Positions 16,066-23,199 of a stretch of DNA of 64,000 bases are shown here, in pieces. This DNA is from Solirubrobacterales bacterium. Lineage in GTDB: Bacteria > Actinomycetota > Thermoleophilia > Solirubrobacterales > JACPNS01. Location: positions 124,001-188,000 of the forward strand of contig JACPNS010000003.1 in assembly GCA_016185345.1 (NCBI GenBank), written 5' to 3'. The notes beneath the pieces were generated by a model, which saw nothing but the letters and a program-made list of their open reading frames with translations, did not search any database and was not told the origin of the DNA. The position numbers were made by a program, and so were the translations under genes. How positions within the stretch are numbered: the stretch's first letter is position 1; each line of letters starts with the position of its first letter.

Positions 16066-16932
16066 ATGGGGTCCACTGCCGCAATATCCAAGACTCTAAA
16101 GAGGCCTCTGATCTCGCCCCTGCGCTATCCAGGGGGTAAGTCGCTGCTGTATACGAAGCTTCGGGCGATCATTCGCGCCAACGAACTTTCTGCGGGAACC
16201 TATGTCGAGCCGTACGCTGGTGGAGCGGGAGCGGCGATGGGTCTTCTGGTAACCGGAGAAGTCCAACGCGTCGTGCTCAACGATCTTGATCCAAACATCC
16301 ACGCCTTCTGGAAGGCGGTGGTTGACGAACCGGATCGCTTTTCCCACAAAATCAAGACCGCGAAGCTCAGCGTCACAGAATGGACAAAACAAAAGCGCGT
16401 GTACGCGTCCGGCGATTCCGCGGACCAATTCGAACGCGGTTTCGCAACGTTCTATTTGAATCGCACGAATCGATCCGGTGTTCTGAACGGCGGGCCGATC
16501 GGTGGGCTTGACCAAACTGGCAACTACAAGATTGATGCGCGCTTCAACAAGGATCAGCTTCAGGAGCGAATAAGACTCATCTCGCTGTACTCATCGAAGA
16601 TTGAGATCACGTCCAAGGATGGCAAGGAAGTCATCAAGAGGCACGCCAAGCGGAAGAACACCATCATCTATGCGGACCCTCCCTACTTCGAGAAGGCCGG
16701 TTCGCTCTACCTCAACACTTTCACTGACGGTGATCATGAGGCACTGGCACTGCTCTTGAATGGTTCGAGCCATGCAAAGTGGCTGCTTACGTACGACAAC
16801 GTGTCGCGGGTTTCCGAGCTGTATTCGGACAGGCGGCGAGAAGAATTCGACCTGAACTACTCAGCACATACTGCGCGTGTTGGCAAGGAAATCATGGTGT
16901 TTTCCGACGAACTCACCATTCCCGAGTGGTAG
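16066..16932 (+). CDS. D12-class DNA adenine N6-methyltransferase (Dam family)
   Basis: 288 aa, typical of Dam/DpnM-type enzymes that transfer a methyl group from S-adenosylmethionine to adenine in a short DNA site. The N-terminal YPGGK (21-25), the SAM-binding EPYAGGAG (48-55) and the catalytic DPPY (204-207, in IIYADPPYF) stand in the order of the D12 family. It starts at ATG 16066 behind AAAGGGC. It lies between a ParB-like gene and an XRE regulator, an arrangement like a restriction-modification locus with control protein, but no recognisable restriction nuclease is adjacent. Confidence 0.92.
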   Translation: MGSTAAISKTLKRPLISPLRYPGGKSLLYTKLRAIIRANELSAGTYVEPYAGGAGAAMGLLVTGEVQRVVLNDLDPNIHAFWKAVVDEPDRFSHKIKTAKLSVTEWTKQKRVYASGDSADQFERGFATFYLNRTNRSGVLNGGPIGGLDQTGNYKIDARFNKDQLQERIRLISLYSSKIEITSKDGKEVIKRHAKRKNTIIYADPPYFEKAGSLYLNTFTDGDHEALALLLNGSSHAKWLLTYDNVSRVSELYSDRRREEFDLNYSAHTARVGKEIMVFSDELTIPEW

Positions 16933-17015
16933 GAGCCGAGAGTGCGCGGTTGCACGCGCGCCTTATTACCGAGTTGGTTCTGGACTTATTGGTTTAGCTA
17001 CGGGACCATGCGCCC

Positions 17016-17240
17016 GTGGCAAGGCGCGACAACCTACAACGCTTTGGGGAGAATCTGCGGAAAGCGCGGAAGCAGCGCGGCTGGACGCAGGAAGACCTCG
17101 CCGACGCTGCCGATCTCGCGCCGGTTCAGATCTCCCGAATCGAGCGCGGAGTTCGAGAGATTCGGTTGACAACGCTGATCCGACTGACCGTTGCGCTGAA
17201 AGTTCCAGCCGACGATTTGCTTCGCGGCGTCAAGGGATGA
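17016..17240 (+). CDS. XRE-family helix-turn-helix regulator
   Basis: 74 aa, one HTH_3 domain: RKARKQRGWTQEDLADAADL and VQISRIERGVREIRLTTL form the two central helices. Size and single-domain layout match controller (C) proteins of restriction-modification systems and short phage repressors. GTG start at 17016; an ATG at 17008 is out of frame. It follows the methyltransferase by 83 bases in the same direction. The position suggests that it regulates the methylase module or the adjacent lipoproteins; the target is unknown. Confidence 0.9.
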   Translation: MARRDNLQRFGENLRKARKQRGWTQEDLADAADLAPVQISRIERGVREIRLTTLIRLTVALKVPADDLLRGVKG

Positions 17241-17243
17241 CGA

Positions 17244-17684
17244 CTACCCGCAGCGCTTGATTGTGCTTCCGTCAGACGCCAGGACTCGACCGCTTTCGAC
17301 TCCGCGCGGCGGGTCCGAGCTGGGACCTGCAATCAGCAGGCACAGAGCATTCCCGGGGCCGTCAGCATCGCCGTCGGGATAGATGCTCGTCTCGATTTCG
17401 GCGTTTCCGTCTTTGACGGTGATCTTTGTGATCGAGTCGTACCAAGGCGCGGTTCCGTAGTACGCCTTTGCGTCCTTCTTGAGCGCACGGGTTGCCTTCG
17501 CGTCCAGATCGACCGACTTCTTCGGCTTTGTGGCTGGCTTCGCGGCTTCGGGCGTCGGGTCTGACGACGCCGTTTCGGCTGTGGTGCTTGGAGCGGGGGA
17601 GGCAGCGGTCGTTGTGCTGGCCTCATTGCTGCCGCACCCCGCAAACGCGAGCGCAACGAGTGTCGCCAAAATTGCGAGTCTCAT
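17244..17684 (-). CDS. Predicted secreted lipoprotein 1
   Basis: 146 aa. A short signal peptide ends in a lipobox (ALAFAGC, Cys at about 17), then comes a Ser/Thr/Ala/Pro-rich linker (about 20-55) and a compact domain with SITKITVKDGNAEIETSIYP and a Cys pair near the C-terminus. It is likely anchored on the outer face of the membrane. ATG 17684 lies 7 bases after a -10 box, so the mRNA is probably leaderless. The first five bases of coding sequence and the whole promoter region match those of the gene at 17732-18232. Cargo of unknown function. Confidence 0.75.
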   Translation of the reverse strand: MRLAILATLVALAFAGCGSNEASTTTAASPAPSTTAETASSDPTPEAAKPATKPKKSVDLDAKATRALKKDAKAYYGTAPWYDSITKITVKDGNAEIETSIYPDGDADGPGNALCLLIAGPSSDPPRGVESGRVLASDGSTIKRCG

Positions 17685-17724
17685 GTACGCAATCGTAGTT
17701 ACCGCTTTGGCTTAGTTCAACTCC
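17675..17724 (-). promoter_or_regulatory. Leaderless promoter of lipoprotein 1 (copy of the 18223-18272 repeat)
   Basis: TTGAAC and TACGAT are separated by 17 bases, and ATG follows 7 bases after the -10 box. The 50-base block is nearly identical to that at 18223-18272, extending a few codons into both genes, so the promoter and gene start were duplicated together. Confidence 0.7.
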
Positions 17725-17731
17725 GAAGGAG

Positions 17732-18232
17732 TCACGTCCGACAAGCGCTCGCTCCAATGGTGTCGATGATCCCCTCGCGCTTCGCTCGCAGTCGGTTGGT
17801 CGCTTCGCCGATCCCAGAGGTGTCGGCATCACTCTCCAGCGCGTCAAGCGCCGACTCTTGCAAAGTCTGCATCTTGCGCTGCACCGCGATGAGGCTCCTC
17901 AGCGCACGTCGATCTTCGGGCGGAGCATCGAGCTGGGTCAGCCCTTCGATCATCTGGCGCTGAAGCCGAAGCGTCGAGCGCAGTCCGGACGTCACCTGCA
18001 GGGTCGTCGGAGCATCACCAGCGCGGGCCTTGATCTTTTCGCTCTCGGAAACCAATGGTCGACAGAGCGCGCTGAGGTCGGCGACAAATTGGCGGTGAGT
18101 CGTCGTGACTGCCGTTGCGGCGCTCGTGACCGGAGTCGGTGCAGGGGTCGGAGGGGCGGCTGACTTGGATTCCTCGCCGCCACATCCCCCGAGCGTAGAA
18201 GCACCGAGCAGCGCCAAAACTACGAGTCTCAT
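17732..18232 (-). CDS. Predicted secreted lipoprotein 2
   Basis: 166 aa. The signal peptide MRLVVLALLGASTLGGC ends in a lipobox with the Cys at residue 17, followed by a Pro/Thr/Ala linker and a helical domain (about 45-166) with regular Leu/Gln/Arg spacing. Start ATG 18232 is chosen because the duplicated promoter places the transcription start at or next to it; the upstream in-frame ATG at 18244 lies inside the -10 box and is ACG in the other copy. Outer-membrane-face location is inferred. Such small lipoproteins on mobile elements can act in superinfection or entry exclusion, but nothing here proves it. Confidence 0.75.
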   Translation of the reverse strand: MRLVVLALLGASTLGGCGGEESKSAAPPTPAPTPVTSAATAVTTTHRQFVADLSALCRPLVSESEKIKARAGDAPTTLQVTSGLRSTLRLQRQMIEGLTQLDAPPEDRRALRSLIAVQRKMQTLQESALDALESDADTSGIGEATNRLRAKREGIIDTIGASACRT

Positions 18233-18272
18233 GCGCGCAATCATAGTTACCGCTTTGGCTTAGTTCAACTCG
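18223..18272 (-). promoter_or_regulatory. Leaderless promoter of lipoprotein 2
   Basis: On the minus strand TTGAAC (plus 18263-18268), a 17-base spacer and TATGAT (plus 18240-18245) match a housekeeping sigma promoter well; ATG follows after 7 bases. No ribosome-binding site exists between, consistent with leaderless translation, which is common in actinobacteria. Confidence 0.75.
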
Positions 18273-18488
18273 TCGCTGTTCGCTCGCATTGAGCGGGAAT
18301 CTGCCGCGAGTGAACGTCTACAAACTGTGCTAGGTTGGCCGAGCCGGTCCCGAAGAGATCGTTTCTTCGAGATGAATCGAATACCAATCAGCGTGACGTG
18401 CAGTGACCGGCCTTCGATCTCGACGTGAAAACGGAGCCGCCTCGAGCGGACGTCCAACTCGCAATAGCCCTTCAAGGGGGAATGCGAG

Positions 18489-20399
18489 ATGGATTTGTCC
18501 GTTTCACGTCACAATTCAGGTAGCTCGATCCTGTCGGCCGCGCTCGAATGGGCGGAACGTGGTTTCGAGGTACTGCCGCTTCATTCGATCAACGACGCGG
18601 GAAAATGCACCTGCGGAAAACCCGGCTGCCCTTCGCCGGGGAAGCATCCACGCACAAGGCACGGTTACCGCGACGCTTCTCGGGACCGCGAAACCATTGA
18701 GACATGGTTTTCGGATTCGAAGCAATCAAACATCGGGGTAGTCCCGGGTTCCGGTGGTTGTGTCGTTGTTGACATCGATCCGAGGAACATCCCGACTGAT
18801 GATCTTCGAGACTGGATTGACGAGCGCACAGCATCGCTCGCATCTGCGCCGATGGTGCTGACCGGCAACTATGACGATGATCGAGGCCGTCACTACTGGT
18901 TCGATTCGAGCGGCGTGGAAGACATCGGCTCCGGGCAGATCGGTCCCGGCATCGAATGGAAAAGTTCCCGTGGTTACGTTTTGGTCCCGCCGTCGAATCA
19001 CGCGAGCGGGACGCAGTACGAACTGTCGCGGGGATCGTTCGAATCGATCCCTGGAATGCCCGAATGGCTCGAAACTGCGGTCACCGGTCCATCGTCGCAC
19101 GTTTCGAATGAAGCCCGGGACAGCGGGGTACTCACCGGCCTTCCAATAAGCAGCTTCACGCTCCGAGCGATTGAGTCAGGGCTGATCGAGCCGAAAGCCA
19201 ACCAAACGCAACGCGAGAGTGCCGTAGGCGTCGCTCGAAACCTCCGTGAGGCCGGAACACAGTACGAACTCGCGGTGGTCCTAGTCAGGCAAGCGCTGCT
19301 TCACCCTGACGCGTCGCTGCGGCCGGATGACCCGTGGACAGACCGAGACGTGCGTTCGATTGTTGATTCGGTGTTCGCTGAGTCCGCACCCGATTTCATC
19401 GATCACGTTGAGGCCAGTAGCGATCGATTCAAGGTCCAGTCTCTCGCGGATGCTGCGGCAACGGCGGAAAGCCCGACGAAATGGCTTGTGCGCGATCTGC
19501 TCGCCGGTGCCGAGAAAGCGATTCTGGCTGCGCCTCCGAAAGCAAAGAAGACTTTCTTGGCGTTGCACCTCGCGCGCTGTGTTGCGACCGGCGAACCGTT
19601 CCTGGAGCAGGACGTATGGCCTGTCGATGATCCGGGGGCCGTTCTGTTCGTGCAAGAAGAACACGCGCCGCAGCAGTGGGCAAAGCGGCTCGTCAAGGTG
19701 TTCGAAGGCGCGATGGACGCGCCGTTCTACTTCATGCATCGCGCGAACATTGCTCTGACCGAGGACTCGCACGTCAGCGCGCTGATCAAACGTGCAACTG
19801 AGGTCGAAGCGCGCCTGATCGTGATTGACCCGTGGCAGAGAGTCACGCCGGGAGTCAACGAAAACGACGCAGGCGACACCGAGTCTTCGTGGCGCGCGAT
19901 TCACCGAATTGCAGAACAGACCGGTGCCGTCGTGCTTGTTATCCACCACGCAAACAAAGGCGATGGTGAACTGGGGATGGACATGATCCGCGGATCGTCG
20001 CGAATGGCCGGAGAGGTCGACCTGATTCTCGTTGGCCGAAAACTCGGAAACGGAATCGAGCTGTTCGTTGACGGACGCGACATCGAAAACGCGATCCTCG
20101 GCACCATCGAGATCGCTCACGATCCAGACAGTCCGCATCGCATGAGGCAGGCAGGCATTCGGATCAAGGCCGAGCCTCGAAATCGCACTCGCTCGTCGTT
20201 AGAAACGGTTCTGCGCGGCGCAGATCGCCCGTTGACAACCTCCGAAGTCACGGCGCAGGTGACGGAGCATCAGGGCAAGCAGGCAACGCGCCAAAACGTC
20301 GAAACTCATCTGAAACGGCTCACGGGCGAAGGACTCGTCAGCAAGGAAACTCGCCAAGACGGGCGTGGAACGGCCGAGTGGAAATGGACGGCCGAGTAA
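18489..20399 (+). CDS. Bifunctional primase-polymerase / RepA-like ATPase
   Basis: 636 aa replication protein. Residues about 14-200 are a Prim-Pol domain: CTCGKPGCPSPGKHP zinc-like cluster, the catalytic DID at 95-97 in VVVDIDP and His135 in GRHYWF. Residues about 315-540 are a RecA-type AAA_25 domain: P-loop-like APPKAKKTF (about 348), the Walker B strand LIVIDPW, and VIHHANKGD. The last 65 residues form a winged helix (SEVTAQVTEHQGKQATRQNV). Such proteins initiate replication of integrative elements and satellites. SD AAGGGGG lies about 8 bases before ATG. The stop overlaps the next start as TAATG. Confidence 0.93.
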   Translation: MDLSVSRHNSGSSILSAALEWAERGFEVLPLHSINDAGKCTCGKPGCPSPGKHPRTRHGYRDASRDRETIETWFSDSKQSNIGVVPGSGGCVVVDIDPRNIPTDDLRDWIDERTASLASAPMVLTGNYDDDRGRHYWFDSSGVEDIGSGQIGPGIEWKSSRGYVLVPPSNHASGTQYELSRGSFESIPGMPEWLETAVTGPSSHVSNEARDSGVLTGLPISSFTLRAIESGLIEPKANQTQRESAVGVARNLREAGTQYELAVVLVRQALLHPDASLRPDDPWTDRDVRSIVDSVFAESAPDFIDHVEASSDRFKVQSLADAAATAESPTKWLVRDLLAGAEKAILAAPPKAKKTFLALHLARCVATGEPFLEQDVWPVDDPGAVLFVQEEHAPQQWAKRLVKVFEGAMDAPFYFMHRANIALTEDSHVSALIKRATEVEARLIVIDPWQRVTPGVNENDAGDTESSWRAIHRIAEQTGAVVLVIHHANKGDGELGMDMIRGSSRMAGEVDLILVGRKLGNGIELFVDGRDIENAILGTIEIAHDPDSPHRMRQAGIRIKAEPRNRTRSSLETVLRGADRPLTTSEVTAQVTEHQGKQATRQNVETHLKRLTGEGLVSKETRQDGRGTAEWKWTAE

Positions 20400-20671
20400 T
20401 GCGTCCGGGCGACGCCACGACGCACCACCTACCTACAAGAGCGTCTGAAGGACGCGTTGTAGGTGGGGGTGCTGGTCGGGGAAACGAGCCGTGGGTTGAT
20501 GTTGCTCAAGTCGCGCGACACCTCTGCGTGACCCAGCATTGGATTCGCGAGATGGCCCGGTGCGGCCAACTGCCGGGAGTCAAGATCGGCGCGTACTGGC
20601 GGTTTCGCTTGACCGACGTAGACGCGGCGATGTTGTCGCGGCGTTTCGAGACAAAAGCGAGGCGCAAGTGA
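20399..20671 (+). CDS. Excisionase-like helix-turn-helix protein
   Basis: 90 aa. A disordered Gly/Arg-rich N-terminus (about 1-35) is followed by a MerR/excisionase-type winged helix: WVDVAQVARHLCVTQHWIRE, then GQLPGVKIGAYWRFRLTDVD. In integrative elements such proteins direct the integrase towards excision. ATG 20399 overlaps the prim-pol stop (TAATG), and its own stop overlaps the integrase start (GTGA at 20668), giving a fully overlapping rep-xis-int operon. Confidence 0.88.
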   Translation: MRPGDATTHHLPTRASEGRVVGGGAGRGNEPWVDVAQVARHLCVTQHWIREMARCGQLPGVKIGAYWRFRLTDVDAAMLSRRFETKARRK

Positions 20672-21954
20672 ATTCTTCGGTTGACATTTCCGCGGCTGGC
20701 ACTGAAAATGCAAGTCCGAATGACGCACGCGCTGGACTGCACGAAAGAACGCACAAGTTGACGGCCCGATCTAAGCGCGCATACGGGACGGGGTCAATCA
20801 GGAAGGAACGCCGCAGCGGCTACCAAGTGTAGGTCGGACAGGTGCGCGTCCCGGTTGGGAACCGATCCGTTCAACGTCAGGGTGTTCTTGGTCGAGTTCG
20901 AACCACCGGCGGCGCGGATGGCCTCACTCGCCAAATGGCCGAACGAGCGCTTCGCGAGTTCAGGGAGCAGTCCGAACGAGACGCGTCGGGTGAGGCTCGT
21001 CAGCCCACGAACCTCACCGTTGCCTCAGTTGCGGAGCTTCACATTGCTCAGCTTGGTGCTGGCGAAGGCGACGTGAAGCCGAACACCATCCGCGACTACC
21101 GGAGTTACCTGCGTGTCCACCTCGCACCGTTTTTCGCCGAGGTCAAGATTGAGGACGTATCGATTGCGGATGTCGAGCGGTTCATCGTCGTTCAGCGTGA
21201 GAAAGGACTGGCGTCATCAACGGTTTCGAACCACGTGAACTTCCTCCATGGGGTGTTTGCATACGCGATGCGGCACGAGATCATCCAGCGCAACCCGGTC
21301 GCGCTCGCGAGGAAACCCCGGGTGCGTTCAGCTCGGCGTGACTTTGCGTTCCTGACCATTGAGGAGGTTGAGATGGTGATCGGCGCGTACCCGGTCGATC
21401 ACCTGACGCGCACTGACAGGACCATCGTCGTGTCTGCGGCGATGACTGGTCTGCGTCAAGGCGAACTGATCGCCCTTCGCTGGAGTGACATCGATCTCGA
21501 TGGCGCGCAGGTTTTCGTCCGGGCTTCGATCTCGCGCGGGATCACCGGAACACCAAAGTCATCGACATCGGTGCGGGTCGTACCTCTCGCACAGCGCGTG
21601 ATCAGAGTGCTTCGCGAACATCGAGCACACTCGTTATACGCGGTCGACTCCGATCTCGTGTTCTGTCACCCGCACACCGGCAATCCGTATGACCCGAGCA
21701 AGATGCGCGACCGCTTCTATGAGGCGATGCGGACAGCTGGCCTGGGACGCAAGGTCGGGCTCAACGGAGGCGGGATCACATTTCATTCGTTGCGGCACAC
21801 GTTCGGAACGCAGATGGCGTCGGCAGGCGCGCCTCTCGTCGCGATCAAAGAGTGGATGGGCCACGCGGACATCCAGACAACGATGATTTACGCGAAATGG
21901 GCCAAGGACCGGAAGGCAGAATCGGAATTGCTCGCCCGGGCGTTTTCAGCGTGA
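20668..21954 (+). pseudogene. Tyrosine integrase of element B, interrupted by an amber codon
   Basis: A continuous integrase reading frame of 428 codons runs from GTG 20668 except for TAG at 20830-20832. Before it reads RAYGTGSIRKERRSGYQV, after it VGQVRVPVGNR, exactly the arm-binding beta-sheet of such integrases, where a Trp (TGG) would be expected. The remainder is intact: Arg in MTGLRQGEL, HSLRHTF, GHADIQTT and nucleophile Tyr in MIYAKW. Re-initiation at GTG 20842 would give a 370-aa protein without the first 58 residues. A sequencing error or suppression cannot be excluded. Catalysis would be retained but arm-site binding would probably be lost. Confidence 0.8.
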
Positions 21955-21958
21955 GTAA

Positions 21959-22825
21959 CTAGTCGGCCGAGATTTCTGGTGTCGCGGTCGGGTCGACTTC
22001 ATCTAGCAGTTCTTCGACCCACGGATTGTCTGTCGTCGTGTTGACGCGAACCGAGTACCAGTGATGGCGGCTCATCTGCTCGTCGCTGTAAATGAAGTCA
22101 ACGTTCTGGTGGTAGCCGCTGTCTGAATTCATCACTTCGTATCGGTACTTGTACGCACGCTGCTCCTTCAGGTACTCGTGCCCGATTATGCGAATCGTGA
22201 GGACCTGTCCCTCCATCTTCACGCTGCCGACTTCGGTGGACTTCGGACTGAGTTTCCGGGCGGTGTTTACTGGCTGAAGATGTCGCTTCGGAGCGTCCGT
22301 CTTCGCCTCGCGTTTGGCCAGCACGTCGGCAGTCTTGTTGTGCGGATTGAACTTGTTGTGCCCCTTGTGCCACTTGATGAAAACGCGCCTCCGGTCCGCG
22401 CGCCAAATCCGCTCGATTTCCTTGGTGAGTTGCTTCCACAGTTCCACGTTGTCGATGGGCCGACCGTTACGGTTCGTCCAACCGTTCCGGGGCCAGTAAT
22501 TCTGTGCGTGGCCGAGATGTTCAGCGACGTAGCTCGAGTCGGTGTAGATCTCGACCTTGCTGAACTTGCTCAAGTCCTTCCCTGTGTGCTTGTTCTGGAT
22601 GTCGCGGAGGGCGGCAACACACGCGTTCAGCTCCATCTCGTTGTTGCTCGCCCCGGCAAATGCGCCGCCGGGCACCGGGTCGGTTTGCTGATCGCCGTTC
22701 TCGTCGCACCAAACGAGCACAAATGCGCACCCGCCAGCGCGAGGACTACCGAGCGAGGATCCATCCGTGAAGATGCTCAGAGCGTCATCGTCGAGGTTCG
22801 GCACGCCACGACCTTGTTCAATCAC
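21959..22825 (-). CDS. RNase HI-domain protein with C-terminal extension
   Basis: 288 aa. Residues about 16-172 form an RNase H type 1 domain with the four acidic residues Asp21 (IFTDGSS), Glu65 (NNEMEL), Asp96 (IYTDSSYV) and Asp167 (NKTADVLA), plus WHKGH. It should cleave the RNA strand of RNA-DNA hybrids. The last 110 residues (GSVKMEGQVLTIRIIGHEYL onwards) are an unrecognised beta-rich domain. It converges on the integrase (gap 4 bases) and is the last gene before the tRNA. GTG start. Cellular RNase HI is usually about 150 aa, so this looks like element-borne cargo, perhaps linked to primer removal during element replication. Confidence 0.9.
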   Translation of the reverse strand: MIEQGRGVPNLDDDALSIFTDGSSLGSPRAGGCAFVLVWCDENGDQQTDPVPGGAFAGASNNEMELNACVAALRDIQNKHTGKDLSKFSKVEIYTDSSYVAEHLGHAQNYWPRNGWTNRNGRPIDNVELWKQLTKEIERIWRADRRRVFIKWHKGHNKFNPHNKTADVLAKREAKTDAPKRHLQPVNTARKLSPKSTEVGSVKMEGQVLTIRIIGHEYLKEQRAYKYRYEVMNSDSGYHQNVDFIYSDEQMSRHHWYSVRVNTTTDNPWVEELLDEVDPTATPEISAD

Positions 22826-22907
22826 GCCCTCCAGACTAATGCCAAATCACTCAGGTGGGTGAGTGCGCGAGTCGAATTCTCGGTCGGAGGCGTGCAATCT
22901 CCCAGAA

Positions 22908-22927
22908 ATTGACGGCAAATTGACGGC
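22908..22927. repeat. Paired ATTGACGGC repeats, right end of element B
   Basis: Exact 9-mers at 22908-22916 and 22919-22927, same orientation as the left-end pair; the related CTACGGC follows at 22931. Likely arm-type integrase sites. Confidence 0.65.
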
Positions 22928-22968
22928 TCATCTACGGCAAGCCCGTTGCGCCGCGAAGCCCCAAAACG

Positions 22969-22995
22969 AAAAAACGCCCTCATCAGAGGGCGTTT
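22969..22995 (-). terminator. Rho-independent terminator of tRNA-fMet
   Basis: Perfect 6-bp stem CGCCCT/AGGGCG with a six-base loop and, read in tRNA orientation, T6. It lies 8 bases beyond the tRNA 3' end and is contributed by element B. Confidence 0.85.
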
Positions 22996-23002
22996 CGACG
23001 AA

Positions 23003-23076
<74 letters not shown>

Positions 23077-23087
23077 CCGTTGCTTTC

Positions 23088-23115
23088 AACATAGCAAAAA
23101 GCGCTCAAATAGCAA
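23088..23115 (-). promoter_or_regulatory. Candidate promoter of tRNA-fMet
   Basis: Minus strand: TTGCTA (plus 23110-23115), 16-base spacer, TATGTT (plus 23088-23093), 11 bases before the tRNA 5' end. Both boxes match four of six consensus bases. Confidence 0.4.
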
Positions 23116-23199
23116 CAATTTGCACGAGTCGCGCCGCCCATATCTGCTGGCGTCCAGAGCGCGACGACGGCAATTGGTACGAAGCCGTATCTTTGGCGT

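Noticed and set aside
18260-18475. Possible 71-aa minus-strand gene between the lipoprotein promoter and prim-pol
   Set aside because: Some beta-like alternation (RLRFHVEIEG), but it starts at TTG without a ribosome-binding site and runs through the duplicated promoter; at best a remnant.
20830-20832. Recoding (amber suppression) of the integrase stop
   Set aside because: No stem-loop or suppressor context is visible, and a plain nonsense mutation or sequencing error is simpler.
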